Shown here piece after piece: positions 32,251-44,640 of a stretch of 64,000 nucleotides of DNA (the first letter of the stretch is position 1; each line of letters begins with the position of its first letter). A program made the translations under genes and the position numbers. The DNA is from Codonopsis lanceolata (taxonomy: Eukaryota > Streptophyta > Magnoliopsida > Asterales > Campanulaceae): positions 53,412,430-53,476,429 of the forward strand of contig CM028382.1 of the NCBI GenBank assembly GCA_013146195.2, given 5' to 3'. A model generated the notes under the pieces. That model worked only from the letters and a program-made list of their open reading frames with translations, was not told the DNA's origin and did no database searches.

Positions 32251-34323
32251 AGAAATTTTGTTAGGTAATCAACCATAGATTTTAATGTAATGTTTCTAAA
32301 ATACTTAAAATTTGTTCAGGTGAAATTTAGGTAGACATTACTAGAGGTGTATGAATTTTTTAAAACTACTATAATAGATTTATTGGTGAGTGTCGATATA
32401 TTAAACAAATCGGTGGCGAGTTTACTAATTATCAGTGAACAAACCAAGAGAAATGAGTTTTTATTTTTTTATTAAGAGCTATTGTTTAAGATGATGAAGA
32501 AAACAATGGAAAACACATTTTATGAATATGTGCATTTTGTCGGAGAAGAAAGCAAAAAATTACAGTTTTCTCCCTTTAATATTTGAATGCTACAAGTAAC
32601 TCTAAAGACTAACATACATATTGGTACCTAACAAATACCTCCAATCAATTAATTAGGATTTTCACTATCCTTTAAATATTGAAATTTTCGAATAAACCCT
32701 CAAATGTTGAGAAATGTATAGAACCCGTTATCCTACACATAACGTTAAAGTAAGTATATATATATATATATATTAACGTTGAAGTAAGTATGTTTTCTTC
32801 AAATTAACCACTACTAATAATATTTACACATTCTTCTATTTCCCTTTGTATGGTTTATTACCATATCTAATATATTACATAAATTGCAGAGCTGAGAGAG
32901 AGAGAGAGAGAGAAGAAGTTTGAGAGATAGATAAAAGATGAATTATTTTTTTTAGAAACTACAACAATTGTAAGAGTGGGTAATAAGTATATTAACCTTA
33001 CATCTTGAGATTATGTTTTCAATATATTTCAAAATTGTTATGATGAAATTGTTGCAGATATTACTAAAGTTATATGTATTTATTTAACTATAATAACATA
33101 TTTGTTAGTGCGTGTAGAGATACTTAGGAAATCATTGACATGTTTAGTGATTATCAGTGAACAAATTAAAAAGAAATGAGTTACGAAAAGAACCTATACT
33201 TTCAAGTTGATCACGGAAAAATAAAAATATAGTATTTGTTGGAGAAGATAGCTAAAGTTTACAGTTTATTGCATTGAATATTTTGACTATTACAAGTAGT
33301 CTTAAAATGAACATATTGATACATAACAAACCACTAATCAGTTAACTAAACAATTGTTGTTAGGATTTTCACTATCCTTTCCTTGCATAAATTTTTGAAT
33401 AGACCCTCATATGTTAAGAAAAGCACAAAACCCATAGATACACATTAATGTTAAAGTAAGTATATTATCTTTGATTATTTTATTTCTTAATATGAATATA
33501 TAACTTTTAAAAAATAAATAGAAAATGTACTATTAATCTGTTATCTTCAAATTAACCATATTATGAATATTTATATTTTTCGAAGTAAGGTCACTTAATT
33601 TGAAAATGAGATTTCAATTTTGTTTTAAGTTTGTATAAAAAAATAAATATAATGAATGAAATTTCTTTAATTATTAGATTTTGAAAGCTTTAATTCTATT
33701 TATCCTCCTACTAGGTACGATAATACACTATTAAAAAAAGGGAGGGTCTATTTTCACTACAATTTTTACTTATCCAATACTTTACTATTTATTGCATCAA
33801 TAAAACACATATTTGGGTAAAATTACCCCTTAATTATTTGCCTTTGTTAAGTTATCTAACAATGTTACCTACATAATTTTCTAAGTAAAAAAATATCAAA
33901 TGATAATTGGTTACCGTCCACATAAACAACATAATTATTTATTTTTTATTTTTCCTAAATGTTATATCCATAAAATTCGTGGCTAGAGTCACGTTACATT
34001 ATAAAAAAATAATATAAAAAAATTATCAACCGAATATTAAGGAAACGTGGGATCGTTATTTACTTAAATTAAAAAAAGAATTAGATGAATTACCGTTTAT
34101 AATTTTTTAAAAAATTATCCAATAGTTAAATCATATTTTGATACCATATAGTAAAGCTTTGTACATTTTGCCTACCATAACAATTGATTCTAAATATTAA
34201 CTATGAATAGATTAACCGATAATCAATTCAATATCAACCATATTATTATTATTGAATTTATGTTAATACAAAATAATGTTTAAATCAAATTAATATTTTA
34301 TTATATTAACGAAGTATCACATA
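32251..34323. other. AT-rich interior of the Helitron-like element
   Basis: Contains a (TA)n run at 32757-32772, a (GA)n run near 32892-32912, and weak repeats of the upstream motif. No coding sequence was recognised. Confidence 0.5.
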
Positions 34324-34559
34324 ATCCCTTCGTTTTTAAATAATTTTCTTCCTTTTCTTTTTTTTTTGTTCTAAAATAATTGTCTTCTTTCATAACTTTC
34401 CTTTTAAAAAACACTTTTACTACTTTACCCTTACTTTTTCTACCTACTTCAATTATAACCACACACACAAGGGCATTAAAGAAAAAAATCACACATTACA
34501 CCAATATTTAAAATACAGTCAATTACTTTTTTTTAACGGTGTGTCTGGTCAAAAGGGAG
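34324..34559. mobile_element. Stowaway-like MITE, aged
   Basis: Left end ATCCCTTCGTTTTTAAATAA and right end TCTGGTCAAAAGGGAG between TA dinucleotides. Its right half occurs again at about 36697-36802 as part of the duplicated Helitron end. Confidence 0.6.
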
Positions 34560-34775
34560 TATAATTTAGAAATAACAAATATATTGTTCAACTTCAAATA
34601 ACAAGTAATTAATTAATAAGCAGCTTTGTCCAAGCCTACATAAGTTAAAAGTAATAACTAATAATGTGGTAGATAAGTAAAAAATATAGTGAAAATAACA
34701 TTTCACAAAAAAAATCATCAACAACACGTGCAACATGCGTGCAACATGCGTGCAACGCGCGTGCACTTGACTATT
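34440..34775 (+). repeat. Internal copy of the Helitron 3' region
   Basis: Nearly the same as 36697-37027, including TAAGCAGCTTTGTCCAAGCC and GTGCAACGCGCGTGCACTTGA. It ends CTATT where the terminal copy has CTAGT, so the terminal CTAG is lost. Confidence 0.85.
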
Positions 34776-34777
34776 AC

Positions 34778-34784
34778 TATAAAA
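34778..34784 (+). promoter_or_regulatory. TATA box of the captured gene
   Basis: ACTATAAAACCTC lies 65 bp upstream of the ATG at 34849, a normal plant spacing. It starts immediately after the internal Helitron end copy, so promoter and gene seem to have been taken together. Confidence 0.55.
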
Positions 34785-34848
34785 CCTCTACAAATTATCC
34801 CCCACAAACCCCGACCGACAACTGCACAAAACAATATCAACACTAGAA

Positions 34849-36604
34849 ATGACCTTCCCGGAGGTTACAGACCCAAATACAGCTTGCAACATCTCTTTCC
34901 CCATCAACGAATGTTCCGAAGCCGTGAATTACCTTTGGTTTGCATATGACGGCTACAATAAAACTCTAGGGACTCAGCAGAAACTTGGTGCACCAATGGT
35001 GTGGATCGGTAACTACGTTGCAGCAGCATCTCTTGCCTGCTTCCTTGCAATAGCGGTTGATACCTTCCTTGGTTTACGCAACAGAACATTCTGGTTTCCT
35101 TGTAAATTTTTCACTCTCAATGCTACTACCCTCACGTTGTTAGCTGTGGCAATGAAGCTACCAGTCGATCTAAGTAATTCAATGGATGGCGCTACGGATC
35201 AACTAGCAAAACTTAACAACACAATTTTTATGTGTGTTCTAATGACTAATTTTATTGCCTTCACTTGGAGCCATGGATGATAAGGAAATTCCCTTGAATT
35301 TAATTAGTTGCCTTGGTAATTCTTGTGATCGCCATACTTGTGAATGTTTTCATCCAATTACGCACAAGTGCAATCGGTTACTTTCAACCTAGAAAGGTAA
35401 GGGGCATCACTGGTTGGAATTATAGTCATGAGCATGTTATAGTTATTGTCTGCATGTTTATGTTGCTTGTAGTATTGAGTGTCATAGCTTTAACAATTCC
35501 TACATTAAGGAAGATTCTACAAGTGAAGTATGCCAAGATACACAAAGTAGAGTTGGAAAAAAATGGAACAGTTACAGTTCAGAAACTGAAAGAAAATGTG
35601 GCAAAATACTGGATGATGGCAAGAACTGGAAGCCCTCAGTTTGTCATCTCCCGTTCACCAATCTGCTTTGCTTCAGGGACAATTAGTCTTCTGGTTGCTC
35701 TCGTCTTACTGATACACGAGTATAATTTTGGCTTCTGGGTTCGGGACTTCTCTTCCGACTATAAGGATTCAACCTTCCTAATTTATGTGGTTCAAACTGC
35801 TGGTATGGTAGTAGGTACCATTGCCCCAACATTCAGATGCTCCACTGTTACAATTTCCAATTGCTCAAACAAAGGCATAAACCACAAAGCATATGTCTTT
35901 AACGTAGAGACTTACTGGATCCAAACGATGTTAGAGTGGAAAGAGAGCTCTCTTTCATTACCGATTCAGAACCAAAGTTTCCAAAAACATTTCCTAAACA
36001 CAATAGGTCTAATCCTGGACTTCTTCATAGTCATTCAGAAGGTCATCGTGGCAGCAAGCAAAGTTGTTCGCTACATTTATAATTTATTTGTTAAGTTGGC
36101 CATTTCTTTTTGCTACTGCATCAAAGAAACAGAAGCTCATGTCCCAAACAGGTGGCTCAGAAAATCAAATGAGACCGGAAGCTGAATCTGGAAGAGAGCT
36201 GGATCTTCACCCTTATGTTTTGCTGCTTGAAGGTGAGGAAGAGCTATCTGCGAAAACCTTGAAGAACATCTCAGATTCCTTGAATCACATAATTGAGAAG
36301 GCTAAGGCCCAGCAGCCAAGAAATCTAAAGGAACTTTTAAAGAAGTGTCAAGGCTTTAATGGAGTGGCCTTGTTCAACAGCAATCAAGTTCTACCTCTAC
36401 ATTCTCAAGAACCTCCGAATGGTTGGAGTCTTGTATGTTATTGCTCTGGATAAGGTCCCTGTAGAAAAAGGAATTAATGGGCTGTGTATTCTAAGTTCCA
36501 CGAGATCAGTGATCTCTGTCCTTAAGACAAAAACAGGCGCCACAATGGTCTGGACGGATTTGAAGCCTGTTAGTCTCCTAAGGTTATGGAGCTTACTTGA
36601 TTGA
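34849..36604 (+). pseudogene. Captured multi-pass membrane protein gene, frameshifted
   Basis: An intronless gene-like sequence in three frames. Frame 1 (34849-35280) starts MTFPEVTDPNTACNISFP and has two hydrophobic stretches (WIGNYVAAASLACFLAIAV; FTLNATTLTLLAVAMKL). Shifts near 35258 and 35303 move the reading to 35313-36185, with at least four more hydrophobic segments (VILVIAILVNVFIQL, VIVIVCMFMLLVVLSVIAL, GTISLLVALVLL, FLIYVVQTAGMVVG). The C-terminal part (36120-36604) shifts again: DLHPYVLLLEGEEELSAKTL, then a broken end. It resembles a plant family of uncharacterised membrane proteins with about eight transmembrane segments; I cannot give a function. It lies between two copies of the Helitron 3' end. 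The frameshifts make it a pseudogene. Confidence 0.75.
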
Positions 36605-36696
36605 AGAGGCCGACTTCCTTTGATCAATCAACTGTGAACCAAACTGCTGTTGTATGTCTATTTATGGCAGAAGGAGTAGTATAGAAAAAAAACACT

Positions 36697-37027
36697 TTCA
36701 TAACCACACACACCAGGGCATTAAAAAAAATTCACACATTACACCAATATTTACAATACAGACAATTATTTTTTCTTAATGGTGTGTCTGGTCAAAAGGG
36801 AGTATAATTTAGAAATAACAAATATATTGCTCAACTTCAAATAACAATTAATTAATTAATAAGCAGTTTTGTCCAAGCCTACATAAGTTAAAAGTAATAA
36901 CTAATAATGTGGTAGATAAGTAAAAAATGTAGTGGAAATAGCATTTTACTAAAAAATCATTAACAACACGTGCAATATGCGTGCAACATACGTGCAATTT
37001 GCGTGCAACGCGCGTGCACTTGACTAG
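36697..37027 (+). repeat. Terminal copy of the Helitron 3' region
   Basis: Direct repeat of 34440-34775, ending in the hairpin GTGCAACGCGCGTGCAC and CTAG. A ladder of CGTGCAA motifs (36968-37015) precedes the end. Confidence 0.8.
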
Positions 37028-37050
37028 TACTAACAAAAGGATTTGGGGGT

Positions 37051-37190
37051 TGTAATTGATAAACAGAAAAAGAGAAAAGGAAGAAGAAGAGAAGAAGAGA
37101 AGAAGAGAGCGGCAGTCGTAAAATCCTTTTAATAGTTTCCTTCAATTACTGTGTCTAACACAATTACCAAACTACCCTTATTGTCTAACA
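37051..37190 (-). repeat. C1 3' LTR
   Basis: 140 bp, TGTAATTGATAAACAG to ATTGTCTAACA. Contains a GAAGA-rich stretch. Very short for a Copia LTR. Confidence 0.92.
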
Positions 37191-37234
37191 CTCCCCTTCA
37201 AGGGGGAGCATAGATATTTATCATGCCCAGCTTG

Positions 37235-38760
37235 TTACAAATATAATCCACCCTTATCTTTGTCAGGCCCTTGGTAACTGGTAAGCATATTTGCTGGTTG
37301 TTCTCCTATACGTATATATGAGGTGGAAACAAGATTCTGTTGGATCTTTTCTCGAACAAAATGACAATCAACCTCTATATGTTTAATCATTTCGTGGAAA
37401 GCTAGATTCGAAGAGATATGCATGGATGCCTGATTATCACACCACAATCTCATAGGTAGAGCAACCTTAAAACCAATCTCTTCCATCAATTGTTGTATCC
37501 ACATAAGTTCAGAAGTTATCTGAGCCATAGCACTATTTGATCTCGCTACCACACTATGTTTCTTACTTTTCCAAGATACTAGATTTCCGCCCACAAACAC
37601 ACAATATCCTATTGTTGACTTGCTATCATCTCGAGATCCTACCCAATCATCTGAGAATGCCTCTCCCCGCATATACCCATGATTTGCATACAATATACCT
37701 CTACCTTTCAAATATTTCACAATTCGAATCAATGCATTCCAGTATGTAATAGTAAAAGCTGCCATGAACCGACTCACTACACTTATAGGAAAAGCAATAT
37801 CTTGACGAGTTACTACAAGATAATTCAACTTATCAACCAATATTCGGCATCGTTTTGGATCCTTGAGCATCTCCCCTTCTCCAGCTACAAGTCTTACATT
37901 AGGATCCATTGGAGTGTCGCACGGTTTCACTCCAAGCATCCCAACTTCCTCGAGTAAATCAAGAATATATTTTCTCTGACACAAAAAGATCCCTTTCTTG
38001 GACCGTATCACTTCGATCCCAATAAAGTACTTTAGAGTACCCAAGTCCTTTGTTTGAAACTTTGTTTGGAGACACGACTTGAGTACTTCAATTCCAAGTG
38101 TATCACTACCTGTAATCATAATATCATCTACATAAATAACCAGAAAAATACAGCCGTTGTTAGTTTGCCGAAAGAACACAGTGTTATCACACATACTCCT
38201 CTGTAACCCAAACTACCTACCAAACCAAGCCCGCGGAGACTGTTTCAACCCATACAACGATTTTCGCAACCTACATACCTTATTAACATACTCCCCTTGA
38301 GCAACAAACCCCGGAGGTTGCTCCATGTAAAGTTGTAAACCTCTTCCTGTAAATCACCACAAAGGAATGCATTTTTGACATCCAACTCATACAAGACCCA
38401 GTTATTAAAAGCATCTAACGATATCAGAAGACGAACATAAGTTAGCTTAGCAACAGGGAAAAATGTATCGCTATAATCAACACCATACACTTGTGCATAC
38501 CACTTTGCAACCAATTGAGATTTTAATCAAGCAACACTCCCATTAGGATTCATTTTCACCATGTACACCCATTTACACCTAATAGCCTTCTTACCTTCAG
38601 GAAGTGTTACCAAGTCTCAGGTCTCATTAGCCTCAAGAGCCTTCATTTCCTCTTCCATAGCAGACTTCCAACCAGACAAATTTTTAAGGGTGACAACGGA
38701 ATCGAGACGAGCAACAAAGGAACGAAAGGAATCTGAGAGGTGAGCATAAGACACAAACGA
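37235..38760 (-). pseudogene. C1 reverse transcriptase and RNase H
   Basis: Minus strand. The RT fingers (38245-38514) read YGVDYSDTFFPVAKLTYVR and YELDVKNAFLCGDLQEEVY. The palm carries IYVDDIMITGSD near 38120, with the intact YVDD catalytic motif. RNase H follows with GYCVFVGGNLVSWKSKKH, RLWCDNQASMHIS and HIEVDCHFVREK. Upstream (38560-38750) is the linker with an MEEEMKAL-type start. A frame change near 38200-38245 and stop codons near 38520 break the polyprotein. Otherwise long stretches are open (320 residues at 37235-38194), so C1 is not very old. These domains copy the element RNA and remove the template. Confidence 0.88.
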
Positions 38761-39088
38761 GGTGATAGGGTGAACACCAGCACGTGTACCTTTTCGAAGT
38801 GTTATAGGGAGATCAAGAGATGGGTCTGATTACGCGGGAACCAGTATCAGGAGTGAATCTGTTGGAGATTCTGTGCCTGCTGAATCTTGGATTGAAACAG
38901 GTGTGCGTCGAGTATACACTTGAATTATAGGAAGGTGAGACTCAGCCTCAGGATCAACACCAACCCCAGGAATATGGGTACAGACCAATGTATAAGTGAG
39001 GAAATCATCGGGAGACACAAACTCAAACTCAGAAGATGATGACTGACTGAAATACAGGCTAGACTCAAAGAAAGTGACATCAGTTGAC

Positions 39089-40864
39089 TGTGGGTTCCGG
39101 GGATGCGCCCGCGCTCCGCGTGCCCTTGGATAAGGGTGCGCGTACGTGCGGATGTGGGACACCACGCTTTCCATTCCACCATCCCTTGTTTAGGGGAGGA
39201 CAAAATTAAAAATGCGGAAAGGGTTCTGTCTAAGAAAGCGCGTTGAATACGCCTCGGTAACTTCAGTGAATTTTTGGTCCAATATGGGAGCTTTGGGTGT
39301 ATCAAGTTATCCCTTTTTTGGTCGATACCAGGATGCATGAATACATCACTCTTTCATTCACATCTTCCCTTGTTTAGAGGAAAATGGAAAGTGCAAGAAA
39401 GAATGTTGCGAGGCCCCACTATGGATTTTATGAAAAATGCCTTATGGCCTATTTCGGATCACTATGAGTGCTTTGGGTTTTCTATATCAAGTTATCCCTT
39501 TTTTTAGGGGATACCAGGATATAGGAATACATCACCCTTTCATTCTCATTCTCCCTTTTTTAGGGAAAACAAGAAAGTGCAAGAAAGGAGTGTTGCGATG
39601 CCCCACTGGATCCAAAATGTTTTATAGAGTCGACATCTTTATTTTAAGGAAGAAATAAAGAAAAACCAGAGATTGCAAAAACGGGGTCGGAGGCTAAGTT
39701 ACGAGTTGGGAAGGTGCTAGGCACCCAACTTGCCCGTTCGGTCTCAAAAGCGGTTTTTGGCTAAAGTATGCTTTTTATTATATTTATCTAGCAAATAAAT
39801 AAAACATTAACTACCTACAAATACATCCATATTTACATTATTTACGGACTTGCAGCCTCTCCTTCTAATAATTACAAGCACATTTAAAAATATTTGGCCA
39901 TAATAATGGTTCTTTTTAAATGCTATTTTCTAAAATAACCTGGGCAGCACAAGGGCTTATATTTTTTACATTGGGTCGGATGGAAAAATAACTTTTTAAT
40001 AAATAAATTCTTAAAGGCTCACCTTTAAGAGCGTTGGTGTGCTTGCTCTGTCCTTTAGGGAGAGAGAGAGAGAGTTTTTTTTGCCGCTTGTCGCACTGTG
40101 GGTTGCCGCGTTCAGCAGAGTAATAAATAGAGAGTTGCTTGGGACCCAGAAACCAAGCGAGCAACTGCTTGCCTTTTGACGCTTGTTTGCTTGCTACTGG
40201 TATAATTTGGACAGAACAAAGGCTTATTTCTGGTTGATTTGGCCTTTTCACTCGGGAAAAGCAACGACTCTTTTCGAGGTTTTTGGACCGAGGAAATAGG
40301 GTGGATACCTAACTAGAGGGCTAGGGATCACTTTGACCGGTTGGTTTTAGGTTTGGCGGAGTTTTGGCAGGGCTTCGAGGCTTTATAGGAGGGGGCGCTC
40401 AATCACTCACAAATCTCACAGCGTAACAACAATGCAGAGAGCTTGGGGAATAAAAGGTGTGTCCTGAAAGCGAACCCGGGGGCCTCTATTTATAGGCTGG
40501 ACGAGGGATTCATCGGGAATTAAAATTCCTTCCTTCGCACATCAATCCCTTGTACAAAAGGCCGAACAAATTACACAATGCGGCGACTGTAGCGCTTCCT
40601 GTAGCAGTTTGGGTTGCACTGCTCACAAAATGGGCGCCGCCAATACCCATATTGGGCGCTGCCATAAGAACTCATGTTGGCAGCGCCAACTATTCAAACT
40701 TTGTCCATTTTTGACGCTTTAGCCCCTGCATTCCACTGTTTTGCTCATCCTGCTTTATCTTTTACATTTTTAAACCCTGTAACTTGACATTTGTTAAGTT
40801 TTAACAGGTCTTGATATCATATGCCAGAGTTACATACCAGGGGTACGAAATTGGGGTGTCTACA
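39089..40864 (-). mobile_element. Solo LTR of the Tat-like family, inside C1
   Basis: Read on the minus strand it begins TGTAGACACCCCAATTTCG and ends GGAACCCACA, like the LTR at 14219-15940. TATA motif CCTATAAATAGAG lies near 40488-40500. Flanks are TTGAC (39084-39088) and CTGAC (40865-40869), a 5-bp TSD with one mismatch. The C1 integrase reading frame continues across the site, ending in the DVTFFESS motif. Hairpin-bearing tandem units occupy 39170-39620. Confidence 0.88.
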
Positions 40865-40869
40865 CTGAC

Positions 40870-43042
40870 ATTATGTAATGAACCAAACTTGGAGAATAAC
40901 AACGATACCCTTTCTGGGTTCGAGGGTATCCAAGAAAGATACACTTGAGTGCTCGATGGTCTAACTTACCAACATGTTACAGAACATCCTGGACAAAACA
41001 AGTACAACCAAACACTTTAGGAGAAATTGGAAACAACGACTGCGATGGACGAAGAATAGAATATGGAATTTCCCCGTTAAGAACAGAGGATGGAAGATTT
41101 ATAAGAAAGGCAGCGGTGTGAACAGCCCAAAAGGACTTAGGAGCATTCATCTCAAACGTTAATACCCTGGTAACTTCCAACGGATGGCGATTCTTGCCTT
41201 CAGCAACACCATTCTGTTGTGGGGTGACAATACATGAAGATTGATGAATGATTCCGTTCTGAGACATATAAGTCAAGAAAATTCAGAAAAAATATTCTTT
41301 AGCATTATCATTACGAAGAATCTGAACCAAACAATTGAAATGAGCTTTAATCTCAGCACAAAAAGAGCAAAATAACTCAAACAACTCATCTATGGACTTC
41401 ATTAAATATAGCCAAGTACTTCTGGAATAATCATCAACAAAAGTAACAAAATATTTGTACCCTGATTTAGAAGTTACAGTACATATGAACTAACTCAAAT
41501 AGGGACGCAGCCGTATATTAACTCTAGGAGGATACGAAACACGATGGTGTTTAGCAAACCCACAAGACTCACAAGGTAAACTAGAAATAGACCCTACTTC
41601 AGGATATAATTTCATTAGGACAGGTAACGATAGATGACCATAACGACAATGTAGCTGGAAAGGAGACAAAGTACTTTGACATGGAACTGATGCAACAGTA
41701 GAAGAATGAGCAGCAACAACTTTATCGAGCATGTACAATCTAGCAGATTCACTTCCTTTACCAATAATCTCCTAAGTCCTCAGATCCTGAAAAAGACAAT
41801 AACTTGGAAAGAAAGAGACACAACAATTTAATGCTTTTGTGATTTGACTAACGAATATTAAATTGTAGGGAAACCTGGGCAAGTATAACACAGAAGTCAA
41901 TGATAATGAAGCAACAGTACTACTACCACTACCCAAGACTTTGGAAGAAGATCCATCGGCAAGAGTAATAGTAGTAACTTTATCGGATGACTTATAAGTG
42001 GATAACAAACTCGAATCTCTAGTCATATGATCGGTAGCCCCTGAATCAATTACCTAGGGCCTCGTCGAAGACAAAAAAACATGTTATGAGTTTACCTGAC
42101 TTGACTAGAGTGGCTTTGGAAGAGGAAGAAGGCTGTTGTGACATCTGGTACTGTGTAAACTTAGCAAACTCTTCATCACTCATAACAACTGTATGTGTCT
42201 CCGGTGGAGAAATATGATCGTTTATATGTGAAATTGTATTTGCAAACCTTGGTTGTTACTGCTTTTGCTGATAGTCACGCTGCTGATGAGAGAGAGGCTT
42301 AGAACACTGGCTTTTGATATGGCCCTGTTCTCCACAATTATAACACACTCTAGGTCCCCCACGACCTCCGAACACTCTGCCACCTCAAGTTCCACCTTGA
42401 AAACCACGTAGGCCTCCATCTCTACCTCCACGATACCCACTGCCCTATGATATTAATGCTAATTTCTCAGATAACTCCATATGTGACGCCTCACCATTCC
42501 CATTCCTAGTTGCAGTTAAGAGATCGACTATCTAAAGCATCAGACAAAGTACCCAAATCTTTACTCGATAATAACTGAGATCGAACCACATCGTACTCTT
42601 TTCCAATCCTGATAACCTACTAAAAATCAATAACTTACACTGAGCTTTCTGACTAGGACGGTGAACCTTCTGTCTTGTAGAGAGTCCATAACTCTTTAAA
42701 TGTCTTGTAATGTTGCATAGACAATATAACTTTCCTACTAATACAATTCACGATTTTCGAAAACAACACCTTATCATCATCCAAGCACACCTTGGCTGCC
42801 TTTGTATCAGTAGGACAATTGTCAATAAAATGCCCTTCCTTCCGTAAACCACCCATGTTTACCTGTACCAAATACCTCCATTCAGCAAAATTCGACCCAT
42901 CTGCCGCCAGTATTATGTCAATCAGTTTATTTTGGGTAGAAACAACTGTCATATTTGGCCCAGTCGACAACGATGCATCTTCAGCCATTAGAAAAATGTC
43001 AAAACAGCCTCCAAGAACTCCAAACTTATCAAAACAGGCCAA
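40870..43042 (-). pseudogene. C1 gag, protease and integrase
   Basis: Minus strand. Gag (42653-43042) begins MAEDASLSTGPN at an internal ATG and contains a WRYLVQVNMGG stretch. A zinc knuckle CYNCGEQGHIKSQC is at about 42305-42350. The protease motif DSGATDHM lies near 42015-42045. The integrase zinc domain has CRYGHLSLPVL and CESCGFAKHH (41490-41738), and the core has TPQQNGVAEGKNRH and SPKVFGCTCFVQ (40977-41276). Stops and frameshifts separate these pieces. Integrase joins the DNA copy to the chromosome; the knuckle binds RNA. The element is mutated but every domain is recognisable. Confidence 0.87.
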
Positions 43043-43470
43043 AACAACCCCTAAACTTGACTAATCTTTCAACCAACTCCCAACAGTTTGACCCACGATT
43101 TCGAAACACCACTAATTATTCACTGGAGTGATTGATACATGTCATGCACTCATACACACACAATTCGAAAGCTAGGGTTCCACAATCACCTTCATGCGCC
43201 ACCTTCTGCTGGCGCGTGCTGCCGGAAACTCCCTATTCCGATCGACGAACCTGCCAGAAGAGTTTGCCTAGACAAACCGAGCCTAACCCTAGTCTCGGAA
43301 TCAACGTACAATCACCCTAACCTGTTCAATTCGTCAACATAGTCATGCACTCTTCGCTATTCGGACACTCCTTCAACCTAGCGTATCTGGCCGTATCCGT
43401 GACACAAATACTTCCAGATACTATAGGTTGAAGGCGTGTCCGTGCAACCTAGTATATCAGATCTTAAATG

Positions 43471-43482
43471 GCTTTGATACCA
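43471..43482 (-). other. C1 primer-binding site
   Basis: TGGTATCAAAGC on the minus strand, complementary to the 3' end of plant initiator Met tRNA with one mismatch from the usual TGGTATCAGAGC, directly beside the LTR. Confidence 0.9.
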
Positions 43483-43639
43483 TGTAATTGACAAACAGAA
43501 AAAGAGAAGAGGAAGAAGAAGAGAGCGGTAGTCGTAAAATATTTTCAACCGTTTCCTTCAATTACTGCGTAAAAAAAAAATATATATATATATATATACC
43601 CTACCAACACAATTACCAAACTACCCTTATTATCTAACA
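43483..43639 (-). repeat. C1 5' LTR
   Basis: 157 bp. Matches the 3' LTR except for loss of part of the GAAGA run, substitutions near the middle, and a poly-A plus (AT)n expansion at 43569-43598. Confidence 0.92.
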
Positions 43640-43644
43640 GGGGT

Positions 43645-44628
43645 GTATAGCTGTTGAAACTGTTTGTGGAGTTTTGAATAGAAGGATTTGGAGAATGGTT
43701 TCGGAAGGTGTAGTTTGGATTAGGAAGAATGCCACGACCGGATCCACCCCTCCCTTGGTTATTTTTTCCTTCAATGTTTGCATCTACCTTGATTTCCACT
43801 GCCTTAATTACTTGGTTTAGGAAAAAATTGATGCCTTCTATAGTTTTCACCACCCCGAAACACGCTGCCGCCACCCTTATGAAAAAATGGCGAGTTACTT
43901 CTAGATTCTGGAGGATTGTGCGGGCCTCTGTTAGCAGTGAAAGTGGTGGTCGTAAGAGATGAAGGGTTCAAGAATTTCTTTTTTAAGGATTCCACTTGAT
44001 GAAGGAGGTCCTGGAGGGTGGTGGTGCATCTGGAGTTTTGAGTGGTTATGAACTCTTTGTATGCCAATCCCAAACCGGCTAAGATACGTTGTTTTAGGAT
44101 GGCAATAAACACACCTTCACCGGCCACGGCTAAGGAATTTGCTATGGTTTTGGCTCTAAGAAGGTAGTTTTTAATAGACATGTAAAGAGGTTTTGGTCAA
44201 GGAATGGAGGTCATCCTGGAGTTTTTGGACATGAATAAATGAATAATAGAGGCTACACCAAACTCTTTTGCCAACAGATCCCAAGCGTTGGGAGCAGTTT
44301 TGCAAGAGAATGTCCACCGTAATAACGGTGGTCGTCGCACTAAAACAAGACCGAAGGCTTGGATAAAGAGTGAATAGGTTGGGCTTTCAGCGCTCTCTTG
44401 TAAGTATCTAGGTGGAGGAGTGGTTTCGATGATAGTGTAACTTAGTTTGTTTGTGTTGAGGATGGACTTGAAGAGTGAACTCCAGTTTAGATAATTTTCT
44501 TAGGTAACATGACAGTCACGACAGATTGTATATTGAAGAAAAGAGCAAATGGATTTTTAGAATTGCCATTATCAATCTGGTGGAAGAAGAAGGGATGTCA
44601 CTGATTTATCTCCCATGGCCACAAGGTA
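43645..44628 (-). pseudogene. C3 gag
   Basis: Minus strand. At 43804-44181 it reads MSIKNYLLRAKTIANSLAVA, then LAGLGLAYKEFITTQNSRC, then TTTLQDLLHQVES, the central part of a Copia Gag (UBN2-like). The glycine-rich linker NNQGRGGSGRG follows in another frame at 43545-43874. It is separated from its own zinc knuckle by C1 and the Helitron-like element. Frame breaks make it inactive. Confidence 0.8.
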
Positions 44629-44640
44629 GCTCTGATACCA
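44629..44640 (-). other. C3 primer-binding site
   Basis: TGGTATCAGAGC on the minus strand, a perfect initiator Met tRNA primer site, directly next to the LTR that starts at 44641. Confidence 0.88.

Larger units (their letters stand above)
30925..37027 (+). mobile_element. Helitron-like element carrying a gene fragment
   Basis: The right end is GTGCAACGCGCGTGCAC, a short stem-loop, followed by TTGA and CTAG before T, as in plant Helitron 3' ends. The left end lies in TCTATCTACTATCTACTACT followed by ATTATAAAAGT, as in Helitron 5' ends; the exact base is blurred by the repeat. The gag/protease reading of C3 resumes on both sides, which supports a single insertion. No Rep/helicase gene is present. 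Inside are a 635-bp tandem duplication, a MITE, and a membrane-protein gene fragment flanked by two copies of the element's 3' end. Confidence 0.6.
37051..43639 (-). mobile_element. Copia element C1, structurally complete
   Basis: LTRs 37051-37190 and 43483-43639 are flanked by the perfect TSD GGGGT (37046-37050 and 43640-43644). The primer-binding site TGGTATCAAAGC (initiator Met tRNA type) abuts the 5' LTR at 43471-43482. The polypurine tract TTGAAGGGGAG abuts the 3' LTR at 37191-37201. Gag, protease, integrase, RT and RNase H follow in Copia order on the minus strand. A 1776-bp solo LTR interrupts the integrase C-terminal part; without it C1 is about 4.8 kb. Confidence 0.93.
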
